This document shows, piece by piece, positions 7,394 through 15,468 of a stretch of DNA of 25,776 nt. The notes under the pieces are model-generated. The model made no database searches, was not told the origin of the DNA, and saw nothing but the letters and a program-made list of their open reading frames with translations. The DNA is taken from positions 1-25,776 of the forward strand of contig NZ_SMMD01000945.1 of NCBI RefSeq assembly GCF_009711475.1, read 5' to 3'. Each line of letters opens with the position of its first letter. Within the stretch, counting starts at the first letter, position 1. The DNA is from Fulvivirga aurantia. Its GTDB lineage: Bacteria > Bacteroidota > Bacteroidia > Cytophagales > Cyclobacteriaceae. The position numbers and the translations under genes were made by a program.

Positions 7394-8494
7394 TTAATCT
7401 CCGAAGGAGATACCAATGCTTTTGGCAGCTTTTATTTCGTAAGCATCGGTCTTGATATAATTGTACTCACTAATTGCCTCTTTTAAAGGTATCGCTGTAA
7501 TTTCATTGTTTTTAAATGCTACCATTTTGCCAAAATCACCATCGGCAACCAGCTCAAAAGCTTTTATACCAAAAAGGGTAGCCAGGATCCTGTCAAAGGC
7601 TATCGGAGTGCCACCTCTTTGTGTATGACCCAATACCGTTTCTCGTATATCAGCCTTGCACCCGGCTTCTTTCAATTCTTCTGAGAGTCTGTAAGCCACC
7701 CCTCCTAACCTTTTGTGTTCGTAGCCTGCTTCTGTACTGGCCTTGGCAAAAGTGTTTCCGTCAATTGGTTTTGCACCCTCCGCTACCACTATATTTACGA
7801 AGCCTTTGCCTTTCTCATACCGTTTATTGATGTGGTTTACTACTTTATTTACATCATAGGGAATCTCCGGTATCAGGCATACTTCCGCACCACCGGCAAT
7901 GGCCGTGTGTAGCGCAATCCAGCCGGCATCCCGACCCATTACCTCCATAATCATAACCCGATGGTGGCTCTCAGCAGTAGTCACCAACTTGTCGAAACTG
8001 TCAGTAGCTATTTGCACGGCCGTTCTGAAACCAAAAGTAATATCGGTACCGGAAAGGTCATTGTCAATGGTTTTTGGTACACCTATTATATTAAGGCCTT
8101 TTTCATGAAGCTTTTGCGAAATTCTTTGCGATCCATCTCCACCAATATTTATAACAGCTTCTACATTTAGCTCTTTAATTCTGCGCAAAAGTTCGTCAGA
8201 AAGATCAGCGGTACTCCAGGTGCCATCGCTGTTTTCTACAGGGTAATCAAAGGGATTACCTTTGTTTGTGGTTTTCAAGATGGTTCCGCCTTTTACGTGT
8301 ATGCCGGCAGCTTTTTTCTTGTTCAGCTTTACTACCTCCATAGGGTCTTTGAGTATCCCATTGAAAGCTTCGATGCTTCCTAATACTTTCCAACCTGTTT
8401 TCTTACGTGCGCTTTTTACAATACCTCTGATCACGGCATTGAGACCAGGGCAATCACCACCCCCTGTGAGTACTAATACATTCTTTTCAGCCAT
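7394..8494 (-). CDS. pfkA: 6-phosphofructokinase (group III type)
   Basis: Phosphorylates fructose 6-phosphate to fructose 1,6-bisphosphate in glycolysis. The 366-residue protein begins with TGGGDCPGLNAVIRG (phosphoryl-donor loop), then has NIGGDGS at 116-122, PKTIDNDL at 140-147 (catalytic Asp), MGRDAGW at 186-192, VAEGA near 238 and a C-terminal GHTQRGG. GGDGS rather than GGDDS at the position matching E. coli Gly104 points to ATP; the Lys of PKTIDND (Lys141), matching E. coli Gly124, is the residue seen in PPi-dependent enzymes. This mixed Gly/Lys state is known from the group III clade that includes ATP-using actinobacterial enzymes. ATP is therefore the better guess. The start at 8494 faces the next gene across 59 bp of A/T-rich DNA. 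Confidence 0.92.
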   Translation of the reverse strand: MAEKNVLVLTGGGDCPGLNAVIRGIVKSARKKTGWKVLGSIEAFNGILKDPMEVVKLNKKKAAGIHVKGGTILKTTNKGNPFDYPVENSDGTWSTADLSDELLRRIKELNVEAVINIGGDGSQRISQKLHEKGLNIIGVPKTIDNDLSGTDITFGFRTAVQIATDSFDKLVTTAESHHRVMIMEVMGRDAGWIALHTAIAGGAEVCLIPEIPYDVNKVVNHINKRYEKGKGFVNIVVAEGAKPIDGNTFAKASTEAGYEHKRLGGVAYRLSEELKEAGCKADIRETVLGHTQRGGTPIAFDRILATLFGIKAFELVADGDFGKMVAFKNNEITAIPLKEAISEYNYIKTDAYEIKAAKSIGISFGD

Positions 8495-8553
8495 ATTTTT
8501 GAATCTTCCTTACAATTTAAAATTTTAGCTAGAAGTTTAATTAACTTAACTCA

Positions 8554-9594
8554 ATGATTTTAGTTTACGGAGCCTACGGATATACAGGCAAGCTTATTGT
8601 TGATGAAGCTTTGCAAAAAAACTTATCCATAACCATTGCCGGGAGAGACAAAAAGAAAACTGAGACTTTGGCTAAAGAAGCACAAGTACCATTTATCTCT
8701 TTTGATTTAGAAGATGTGCAGTTAATCATCAACACGCTGCAAGAGTTTGACCTGGTTATACATTGTGCAGGCCCTTTTGAGTACACAGCCAGTATTATGG
8801 CAGAAGCGTGTATACAGTCCAAAACTCACTATATAGATATTACCGGGGAATATCAGGTTTTTGAAAACTTGCACTTAATGCATGAGCAGGCCGCAGAAGC
8901 TGGTATTATGCTTTTACCAGGCGCAGGGTTTGATGTTGTTCCATCTGATTGCCTGGCAGCTCAGTTGCAACATGAGTATTTAATGGGAGATAAGCTGGAG
9001 CTCGCCTTTACCAGCACCGGGGCAAGTTTATCACGGGGAACAGCCAAAACTATGGTAGAAAATATTCATAAAGGACAGCTCTATCGTGAGGAGGGTGTTT
9101 TAAAATCCAGAAAGCTGGGAAAAAGTACCAGAAACATAGACTATGGTGCTTTTAATCAAATTTCGGTAGGTATCTCGTGGGGAGACATCTGTACGGCACA
9201 TTACAGCACAGGCATTCCTAATATCGAGGTTTTCACGGGTAGTACGGAAAAACAAATCAGTCAAATGAAATGGGCTAATTATTTGAAATCTGTACTAAGC
9301 TGGCGTTGGGTAAAAAATATCTTTCTCAAAAAAATTGATAAGAAACCTGCTGGTCCGTCAGAAGAGAAAAGGACCAAAGCCAACATGTATTTATGGGGTA
9401 AAATATCTGGTCTTAATGATAGTCATGAGAAGAGAATAAAAACACCAAATGGCTACACGCTTACAGCAAGATCTGCAGTGCTCATTGCACAAAAAATACT
9501 CAATGGAGACTTTAAAAAAGGCTATCAGACGCCTTCTTCAGCTTATGGCAAAGATCTGATTTTTGAAATTGACGGATGTGAAGAAATAAAGTAA
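8554..9594 (+). CDS. Saccharopine dehydrogenase-like NAD(P)-binding oxidoreductase
   Basis: A 346-residue protein that opens directly with a Rossmann dinucleotide fold: VYGAYGYTGKL (residues 4-14), a basic AGRDKKK after strand 2, then VIHCAGPF and YIDITGEYQVF. This is the pattern of the saccharopine dehydrogenase NADP-binding domain and of the related trans-acting enoyl reductases; PGAGFDVVPSDCLAA at about 127-142 is typical of the latter group. It lacks the full lysine-pathway enzyme length and context, so a true saccharopine dehydrogenase is unlikely; reduction of a lipid or polyketide-like substrate is only a guess. No signal peptide or membrane helix is obvious. It ends 4 nt from the stop of the convergent small membrane-protein gene. 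Confidence 0.85.
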   Translation: MILVYGAYGYTGKLIVDEALQKNLSITIAGRDKKKTETLAKEAQVPFISFDLEDVQLIINTLQEFDLVIHCAGPFEYTASIMAEACIQSKTHYIDITGEYQVFENLHLMHEQAAEAGIMLLPGAGFDVVPSDCLAAQLQHEYLMGDKLELAFTSTGASLSRGTAKTMVENIHKGQLYREEGVLKSRKLGKSTRNIDYGAFNQISVGISWGDICTAHYSTGIPNIEVFTGSTEKQISQMKWANYLKSVLSWRWVKNIFLKKIDKKPAGPSEEKRTKANMYLWGKISGLNDSHEKRIKTPNGYTLTARSAVLIAQKILNGDFKKGYQTPSSAYGKDLIFEIDGCEEIK

Positions 9595-9598
9595 AAAA

Positions 9599-9955
9599 CT
9601 AGCTGGTTTTTTTCTTTTCAATTTTTTCGGGCATGCGCTCAAGGAGCGTCCACCACTCTTCATTGTCGCGATAACTCCTGATGGCTCCGGCTCTTACTAG
9701 TATTTTACGGAGCTCATCTTCGTTATTATCAAAGCCGCCTAGTCCTTTTTTTATAGTTTCAAATTTCCTGTCGGTGTATCCTTTATGAGAAAGGTAATAC
9801 CTGGCCGTTTGCTCTGCCATATACTCAGTTTTTAGCTCTTCTATTTTGAGTTTGTAAGCATGCTTTAGTTGATTGCGCTGCAGGAAAAATGAGATCCCCC
9901 CTCCAATGAGCACGCCAATTAATGAAGAAATCAAACTGAGGTATTCTGGTTTCAT
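9599..9955 (-). CDS. Small single-span membrane protein, unknown function
   Basis: A 118-residue protein with one N-terminal hydrophobic segment (about residues 6-25, LSLISSLIGVLIGGGISFFL), then a basic, helical, probably coiled region (QLKHAYKLKIEELKTEY) and a soluble tail rich in charged residues (IRSYRDNEEWWTLLERMPEKIEKK). The likely topology is a short periplasmic N-terminus and a cytosolic tail. I do not recognise a family. Its ATG overlaps the TGA of the thioesterase gene (ATGA), so the two are almost certainly co-translated, and it may anchor or regulate a partner at the membrane. The stop lies 4 nt from that of the convergent oxidoreductase gene. Confidence 0.8.
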   Translation of the reverse strand: MKPEYLSLISSLIGVLIGGGISFFLQRNQLKHAYKLKIEELKTEYMAEQTARYYLSHKGYTDRKFETIKKGLGGFDNNEDELRKILVRAGAIRSYRDNEEWWTLLERMPEKIEKKKTS

Positions 9956-10341
9956 GAGTCGAAGCGGTCTTTTACGTACGATATTTCTTTTTTGCCATGA
10001 GCCATCGGCTGCCCATCCTCATCGAGACTAACAAAGACTATTTTATCAACCGCTAAAATGGTTTTTCGGGTGAGTTTGTTTCTCACCTCACAGCGTAAGG
10101 TAAGTGATGTTCTCCCAAAATTTGTAGCTACCATACCCAACTCAATTATGTCGCCTTGTCTGGCAGAGCTCACAAAATTAATTTCGGACATGTATTTAGT
10201 CACACACCTTGGTGTATCTAACTGAATGATGGCATAAATGGCAGCTTCTTCATCTATCCACTTGAGAAGGCTGCCGCCAAATAGCGTTCCGTTTGGGTTG
10301 AGGTCTTCTGGTTTCACCCACTTTCTAGTATGAAAATTCAT
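9952..10341 (-). CDS. Hotdog-fold acyl-CoA thioesterase
   Basis: A 129-residue hotdog protein that likely hydrolyses acyl-CoA to free acid and CoA, like YciA and the BFIT/ACOT group. The key segment is NGTLFGGSLLKWIDEEAA (residues 17-34), with the Gly-Gly turn and the Asp30-Glu region that forms the active site. CVTKYMSEINFVSSARQGD and the RTSLTLRCEV strand complete the fold, and KIVFVSLDEDGQP is the usual end strand. Length is normal for a single-domain homo-oligomeric enzyme. It lies 50 nt downstream of the cupin gene and overlaps the membrane-protein gene by 4 nt, so a three-gene transcript is plausible. Chain-length preference cannot be read from sequence. Confidence 0.9.
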   Translation of the reverse strand: MNFHTRKWVKPEDLNPNGTLFGGSLLKWIDEEAAIYAIIQLDTPRCVTKYMSEINFVSSARQGDIIELGMVATNFGRTSLTLRCEVRNKLTRKTILAVDKIVFVSLDEDGQPMAHGKKEISYVKDRFDS

Positions 10342-10391
10342 TGAATAAAGTTATAAAATGCAGGCTGTTTATACAGAAGTCAGGCGAAAAA

Positions 10392-10754
10392 TTAAATCCA
10401 CTCCAGCTCTTTCACCGTCAGTTCAGACTCAACATCACCGGTATGTGCAGTAGATATTGGCTCGAAAAGCATCAGGTGGCATTCCTCTTCAGCAATAGGT
10501 TGGTGCTCAACTTTTTTGGGTATGATGTACATGTCACCTTCATTTAAGGTTACCTCACCATCTCTAAACTTAAGCGTTAGGCTGCCTTTTAAGATGTAAA
10601 ACATTTCATCTTCGTCTGCATGACTGTGCCATACCATTTCACCTTTTACTTTGGCCAGTTTTACGTATTGGCCATTTAGCTCACCAATAATCTTGGGAGT
10701 CCAGTGGGCTGTGAATTTGCCCAGTTTCTCGTTGATATTTACTTTACCTTTCAT
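10392..10754 (-). CDS. Single-domain cupin protein
   Basis: A 120-residue RmlC-like cupin. Numbered from the chosen start, metal ligands are His43, His45 and Glu50 (VWHSHADEDEMFYILKG) and His84 (PKKVEHQP); GEVTLNEGDMYIIP forms the second conserved strand pair. The chosen ATG at 10754 gives MKGKVNINEKLGKFTAHWTP, which matches how family members start; longer in-frame starts at 10760 and 10802 add an unconvincing stretch. Function is unknown: such small cupins may be dioxygenases, isomerases or metal and ligand sensors. It is first in a likely minus-strand unit with the thioesterase and membrane-protein genes and is divergent from the DUF5916 gene. Confidence 0.88.
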   Translation of the reverse strand: MKGKVNINEKLGKFTAHWTPKIIGELNGQYVKLAKVKGEMVWHSHADEDEMFYILKGSLTLKFRDGEVTLNEGDMYIIPKKVEHQPIAEEECHLMLFEPISTAHTGDVESELTVKELEWI

Positions 10755-10870
10755 ATACATCAAATCTACGTGTATAATAGAAAACAGGTTATCTGTCGCC
10801 AATTAAGTAAATCCTGTAACCATCGCCAAAAAGTGGAGTAAACCTTAGTAGGTCAAAAATTTACAACAAG

Positions 10871-13495
10871 ATGAGGTCAACACTACTAATCGCACTTTTG
10901 CTGTGCTATGCTGCCATTGGCTATACCCAAGACTCACTCAAATCATATACTACCCAACGCATATCAGGAGCTCCGCCAAAAATAGACGGACTGGCCAATG
11001 ATCCTGCCTGGGATCAGGTGCCCTGGGGTGGAGGTGATTTTACCCAGCGCTCTCCGGATGATGGGGCAGCTCCCTCGGTGCAGACGCACTTTAAAATCTT
11101 GTACGATGAAAAAAACCTTTACATACTAACAAAAAACCTTGACCCGGACCCGGAAAAAATTGTGAGTAGAATGTCGCGTAGAGATGGATTTGATGGAGAC
11201 TGGGTTGAGGTAAATATTGACAGCTATTATGACAAGCGCACAGCATTTTCTTTCACATCATCAGTCTCGGGAGTAAAAGGCGATGAGTATGTTTCTAACA
11301 ATGGTAATAACTGGGACGCCAACTGGGACCCTATCTGGTACTTACGCACGAGTATAAATGATGAAGGGTGGATTGCTGAGTTTAGAATCCCATTAAGTCA
11401 GCTTCGTTTTGCCAATAAGGAAGAACATGTTTGGGGTATACAATTTACCCGAAGATTTTTTAGAAATGAAGAGCGCTCCAATTGGCAGTATGTCCCTCAG
11501 GACGCCTCTGGTTGGGTACATCTGTTTGGTGAGCTAAGAGGTATAAAAGGTGTAAAACCCCAAAAGCAGTTAGAAATACAGCCTTATATCACGGGTAGGG
11601 TAGAGCGATTTGAAAAGGAAGAAGGAAATCCTTTTAGAGATGGAAGTGATGCAGGGTTAGACGTAGGGCTCGATGCAAAAATTGGAATTACCAGCGACAT
11701 AACGCTGGACCTCACCGTGAACCCGGATTTTGGACAGGTCGAAGCTGACCCCTCTCAGGTAAATTTATCGGCCTTTCAATTATTTTTTAGAGAGCAACGC
11801 CCATTTTTTATAGAAGGCAATAACATTCTCGACTTTAGAATAGTCGATTTCAGGTCAAACAACCTTTTCTATTCCCGCAGAATAGGTCGCAGGCCACAAG
11901 GTTATGTAGATACCGATGAGAGTGGTGAAGATAATGTAACAGAGTATGTAGAAAATAAAGACAACACCAGAATATTAGGTGCTGCTAAAATCACAGGCAA
12001 AAATAAAAAAGGTTTTTCATGGGGCATATTAGAGTCAGTTACTGCAAAAGAAAGCGTTGAAGTAGATAGTCTTGGCTTTCGCAGAGATGAAACAGTCGAG
12101 CCGCTTACCAACTATCTCGTGGGCCGAGTGCAGCAGGATATTAACCAGGGTAAAACCATTGTGGGGGGAATGTTTACAGCTACAAACCGACAAATAGAAG
12201 ACGATAGGCTTAATTTTTTGCATGACGATGCTTATTCTGCAGGAGTTGATTTCACACATTTTTGGAAGGATCGAGATTACTTTGTGAGTGCCAAGTTTGC
12301 AGCTAGTAAAGTGAGAGGTTCTGAAGAGTCGATTGAGAATACTCAACGAGCTTCGGAGCGATTTTTTCAACGCCCTGACAACAGGCATACCCGGCTAGAT
12401 ACTACACGCACCACACTAAGCGGTACCGGGGGCACAGTGATGGTGGGTAAAAGAAGCGGAAAAATTATCTATGACCTGGGCTATACCTGGCGATCGCCAC
12501 AACTTGCCTTAAATGATATTGGCTTTTTATCACAAACTGATTTTATGACTCAATGGCTTTGGGTTCAATATAGAAAGCTAAATCCTTTTGGTCCTTTTAG
12601 ATCGATGAGGGTGAATATGACACAATGGTATGACATGGATTTTGGTGGTGTAAGCCTCGAAAAAGGAGTTGATACGAATGTAAGGCTGGAGTTTAAAAAC
12701 TTCTGGAGATTTAATTCTGGTGTGAGTGTAAATAGCAATAGTATATCAAATGCTGACTTACGTGGTGGCCCGGCCATTACCTACCCCGGGCGCTACAGCC
12801 AATGGATATTTATGGCAACAGATAATCGCAAAAAACTACGCTTTGCGGTCAACCCATGGTGGGGAAGAGGTTTTGATGGCTACCAGCAAAATGTGGGGCT
12901 GTGGACAGAGCTGAGGTATCGACCTACCAATAGCTTAAACATCTCTGTATCACCTAGTGTAAGAAAAAACAAAAACACTATGCAGTATGTCACAACCCAA
13001 AGTTTTGATAACCAGGACCGTTACATAATTGCTACAATTAACCAAAAGACATACAATTTGTCGGTGAGGCTTACTTATATGATTACCCCTAACTTATCAA
13101 TACAGTATTGGGGGCAACCATTTGCGGCTGCCGGTAGCTACTCGGATTTTAAAAAAGTAACTAATCCAAATGCAGAAAATTTCAATAGTAGATTTGAGTC
13201 TTTATCTGCCACTTTTCACTCTGAAGACGATGTATTTAACGTAGATGAGAATAATGATGGCACTATTGACTACAGTATCAGCAATCCAGACTTTAATTTT
13301 GTACAGCTCAGGTCTAATATGGTTATGCGGTGGGAGTATATCCCGGGCTCTACCCTGTTTTTGGTGTGGACCCAAAGTCGTACTGATTTCCCCACAACCG
13401 GAGATAGCTCATTTAATCATTTGTATGATGGCCTCTTCAGTAAAAAACCACATAATATTTTCCTGATTAAGTATACCTACAGGTTCATCTTATAA
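10871..13495 (+). CDS. DUF5916 outer-membrane beta-barrel protein with CBM9-like N-terminal domain
   Basis: An 874-residue exported protein. Residues 1-19 are a Sec signal peptide (LLIALLLCYAAIGYTQ). Residues about 28-235 form a carbohydrate-binding family 9-like beta-sandwich: PPKIDGLANDPAWDQ, ILYDEKNLYI, DGDWVEVNIDSY and WIAEFRIPLSQLRF are the expected landmarks. The rest is the DUF5916 region: NPDFGQVEADPSQVNLS followed by RPFFIEG, SRRIGRRP and many alternating, aromatic-rich strands to the end at YTYRFIL, as in an outer-membrane barrel. Family members are widespread in Bacteroidota and their cargo is not established. It is monocistronic, and its stop lies 1 nt from the stop of the convergent glycosylase gene. 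Family call strong, role unknown. Confidence 0.92.
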   Translation: MRSTLLIALLLCYAAIGYTQDSLKSYTTQRISGAPPKIDGLANDPAWDQVPWGGGDFTQRSPDDGAAPSVQTHFKILYDEKNLYILTKNLDPDPEKIVSRMSRRDGFDGDWVEVNIDSYYDKRTAFSFTSSVSGVKGDEYVSNNGNNWDANWDPIWYLRTSINDEGWIAEFRIPLSQLRFANKEEHVWGIQFTRRFFRNEERSNWQYVPQDASGWVHLFGELRGIKGVKPQKQLEIQPYITGRVERFEKEEGNPFRDGSDAGLDVGLDAKIGITSDITLDLTVNPDFGQVEADPSQVNLSAFQLFFREQRPFFIEGNNILDFRIVDFRSNNLFYSRRIGRRPQGYVDTDESGEDNVTEYVENKDNTRILGAAKITGKNKKGFSWGILESVTAKESVEVDSLGFRRDETVEPLTNYLVGRVQQDINQGKTIVGGMFTATNRQIEDDRLNFLHDDAYSAGVDFTHFWKDRDYFVSAKFAASKVRGSEESIENTQRASERFFQRPDNRHTRLDTTRTTLSGTGGTVMVGKRSGKIIYDLGYTWRSPQLALNDIGFLSQTDFMTQWLWVQYRKLNPFGPFRSMRVNMTQWYDMDFGGVSLEKGVDTNVRLEFKNFWRFNSGVSVNSNSISNADLRGGPAITYPGRYSQWIFMATDNRKKLRFAVNPWWGRGFDGYQQNVGLWTELRYRPTNSLNISVSPSVRKNKNTMQYVTTQSFDNQDRYIIATINQKTYNLSVRLTYMITPNLSIQYWGQPFAAAGSYSDFKKVTNPNAENFNSRFESLSATFHSEDDVFNVDENNDGTIDYSISNPDFNFVQLRSNMVMRWEYIPGSTLFLVWTQSRTDFPTTGDSSFNHLYDGLFSKKPHNIFLIKYTYRFIL

Positions 13496-13496
13496 C

Positions 13497-14174
13497 TTAA
13501 TGAGTGAGGTGTCTTTCCAGCGTGGTTTTATACTCAAGTAAAAATTCATCAAGTCTTTTGAGGCGGTATTGCATAACCCAACGCGGGTGAGGCAGCGGTT
13601 TTATAGCTTCAAACAATTGATATTTTTTGTTTAGCCACTGTAAATATTTGATGTTTTTACCCTTGCCCAGGCTGTAGGCCACCGGGTTGGCTCCAAATGC
13701 AATTTGCTTTTTGAGGTTTTCTATGATATAGGGCTCAAGATTGTCTTGTAGCTCTTTTATATCGTAATAGTTGAGGTTTTTGCCATCTTTTACAAAACCC
13801 AAAGGAGATACAGAGGAGAAGTAAAAGTTGCCATAAAAGGGCTCCGGACCTCCCAGCTCATCAATCATGCTGTAGATAAACTTAGAAGACAATTCTTGTT
13901 TACGGTCGAAGCTGTTTTCTATTCCAATCACTTCCTGAAGCCGAATAGGATCGGTAAAAGGAATGCCCGTGGCACCACTGCCAAATCGCCCGGGATTTAT
14001 GCCAAGTAAAAAGGTGCGGGGGTTATTATCATTATAGAACGTTGTATAAAACTTGTTTACAATCTGCTGCACCTCAGGCTCCTTAAAAGGGTGTAGCACC
14101 TCAACCTCCTGTGGTATATTGGTCGGAGACTCCAATTGATTATAAAATTCAATAATCTTATTTCCTATAGTCAT
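13497..14174 (-). CDS. SMUG2-like uracil-DNA glycosylase family protein
   Basis: Probable DNA base-excision enzyme of the uracil-DNA glycosylase superfamily, 225 residues, cytosolic. Motif 1 is LLGINPGRFGSGATGIPFTD (residues 56-75), with Asn60 in the place of the catalytic or water-binding residue. FYFSSVSPLGF forms the second pocket segment, and LPHPRWV (residues 194-200) is motif 2, the DNA-intercalation loop. GINPG together with HPR fits the SMUG1/SMUG2 branch rather than classical Ung (GQDPYH, HPSPLS). Bacteroidota members were once listed as an unknown-function family. The start overlaps the upstream DUF4174 gene by 17 nt, so translation is probably coupled. The actual lesion (uracil, hydroxymethyluracil or other) is not determined. 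Confidence 0.85.
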   Translation of the reverse strand: MTIGNKIIEFYNQLESPTNIPQEVEVLHPFKEPEVQQIVNKFYTTFYNDNNPRTFLLGINPGRFGSGATGIPFTDPIRLQEVIGIENSFDRKQELSSKFIYSMIDELGGPEPFYGNFYFSSVSPLGFVKDGKNLNYYDIKELQDNLEPYIIENLKKQIAFGANPVAYSLGKGKNIKYLQWLNKKYQLFEAIKPLPHPRWVMQYRLKRLDEFLLEYKTTLERHLTH

Positions 14175-14574
14175 CTTTCATCTCTTGTTGACGCATCGGC
14201 ATTACATCTATTGTCGAAAATAATTTATCTGTAGATAAAAGAGCGTATTCAGTCAGCTTTTCTGTACCGTCTTTCCCAATAAGAACTACTGCAAATGGTT
14301 TCCTCCCAGGGTTAAATTCTTTAGATAGCCACTCTTGCTGCTGTGGAGATAGACTGTTGCCCTGTGGGTCTGTGGCTTTTTCTTTTCCTATCGTGAAAAT
14401 GAGGAGGTCTCTGTCTTTCAGCCCTTTTTTCTCTTTATTCAGAATGTTGACCTGATCGGTCATTTCAGTTTCGCTTTCTGCGAAAATCAGAATCAATCTA
14501 TTTTTCCACTTGTATTTATCAATTGGGTTAGTAATCATAGTCAGGAATATCAGGCAGCTCAAAATAATTTTCAT
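14158..14574 (-). CDS. DUF4174 domain exported protein
   Basis: A 138-residue protein starting MKIILSCLIFLTMITNP, a short export signal, so the product is probably periplasmic. The mature part begins KYKWKNRLILIFA, the hallmark opening of DUF4174, and ends with VMPMRQQEMKDDYRK, also typical. The central FAVVLIGKDGTEKLTEYALL strand-turn-strand looks like a thioredoxin-type fold without cysteines. I trim the start to 14574 because the upstream codons, from 14619, precede the signal sequence and look non-coding. It overlaps the glycosylase gene by 17 nt. The function of the family is unknown. Confidence 0.85.
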   Translation of the reverse strand: MKIILSCLIFLTMITNPIDKYKWKNRLILIFAESETEMTDQVNILNKEKKGLKDRDLLIFTIGKEKATDPQGNSLSPQQQEWLSKEFNPGRKPFAVVLIGKDGTEKLTEYALLSTDKLFSTIDVMPMRQQEMKDDYRK

Positions 14575-14702
14575 ACTACACTTTGGGTGTTTTATAAATC
14601 TAACAGCCTGAGACCTCAAACGTTATCCCCCATTTTGGTGGATTCATAATTATCCTCTCCCCGTTCAGCATAAAAATTTGCCATTTGTCTCTAAAACCTA
14701 AC

Positions 14703-14732
14703 CTAAAGCTATAAAAAGCGTCTAAAGCTATA
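14703..14732 (+). repeat. Pair of 11-bp direct repeats upstream of the two-repeat exported protein
   Basis: CTAAAGCTATA occurs at 14703-14713 and again, identical, at 14722-14732, 19 bp apart start to start, that is roughly two helical turns. The pair ends 24 nt before the ATG at 14757. It could be a tandem operator on one face of the helix, or a chance duplication in an A/T-rich leader. Confidence 0.5.
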
Positions 14733-14756
14733 GGTCAAACAACAAAATAAAACAAC

Positions 14757-15365
14757 ATGAAAACAACAACATTAGCGGTAGCGCTGCTGCTCGTGGTAGC
14801 CACGGCATACGCTACAGAAAAGGATAAGTCCAATTCCAAATCTACCAAAAAGACGGTGGCTGTGATCAACAACAGCCCTGAGAAATTCAAACTTGTTTAT
14901 CTACAAAAAGAGGAAGGTGTAGTTAAAATCTCTCTCAAAAATGAGTACGGACAAACCGTGCACAACAGCACTGTAAAAAATAAGGAAGGGTTTGCTCAGC
15001 CATACGACCTTAAGGAATTGCCTGCCGGGGAGTATACGTTTGAAGTAACCAGTCCGGATGGTACCGAGATAGCAGAGAAAGTAATGCTTGAGAAGCCGGC
15101 CAGAGAATCTAAACTGAATTTTGCAGCAGATGTGCTCAATGTAAATGACGGAAAGAAGTTCAGACTGGCTGTTGTTAACAAAGACAAGCGTGCTTTGCCT
15201 ACCTACATTAAACTTTACGATGCTAAAGACAATCTAATACACGAAGAGAAAATAGAAAACCTCTATGGGTTTAGAAAAACATTTGATCTCAGTGAGTTAA
15301 ATGGTGATGTATTTCGCTTTACTGTAAGCAATAATACAGGTACAAAATCAATATTTACTGAGTAA
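14757..15365 (+). CDS. Exported protein with two tandem beta-sandwich-like repeats
   Basis: A 202-residue protein with a Sec signal peptide (residues 1-19, cleavage near AYA-T) and a Lys/Ser-rich linker. The mature part is an internal duplication. Residues 43-106 and 134-199 align: KFKLVYL with KFRLAVV, KNEYGQTVHN with YDAKDNLIHE, GFAQPYDLKELPAGEYTFEV with GFRKTFDLSELNGDVFRFTV, and PDGTEI with NTGTKSI. Each copy looks like a seven-stranded Ig or Por-tail-like sandwich of the type used at the cell surface in Bacteroidota. There is no cysteine and no catalytic signature. It is monocistronic, with a pair of direct repeats upstream and a terminator downstream. I do not recognise a named family; a structural or adhesive role is only inferred. 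Confidence 0.85.
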   Translation: MKTTTLAVALLLVVATAYATEKDKSNSKSTKKTVAVINNSPEKFKLVYLQKEEGVVKISLKNEYGQTVHNSTVKNKEGFAQPYDLKELPAGEYTFEVTSPDGTEIAEKVMLEKPARESKLNFAADVLNVNDGKKFRLAVVNKDKRALPTYIKLYDAKDNLIHEEKIENLYGFRKTFDLSELNGDVFRFTVSNNTGTKSIFTE

Positions 15366-15390
15366 GATAACTTGTTTTGTTTAGGTTAAT

Positions 15391-15428
15391 AAAGGCCACC
15401 TTTTGATAAACGTATCGAGGTGGCTTTT
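15391..15428 (+). terminator. Intrinsic terminator
   Basis: GCCACC (15395-15400) pairs with GGTGGC (15419-15424), extended on both sides by A-T and G-T pairs and followed by TTTTGCTTTT. It ends the two-repeat protein transcript. Confidence 0.85.
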
Positions 15429-15468
15429 GCTTTTGCTCATATTACATAAACTTTATAAGCAACCATTC

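Noticed and set aside
10761..10768. TAGATTTG on the - strand as a cupin promoter
   Set aside because: It matches TAnnTTTG but lies only 7 nt from the chosen start codon and has no TTG at the -33 distance; it would require a leaderless mRNA.
12035..12388. Open frame of 117 codons on the - strand inside the DUF5916 gene
   Set aside because: Shadow of a strong + strand gene, no plausible start context or family features.
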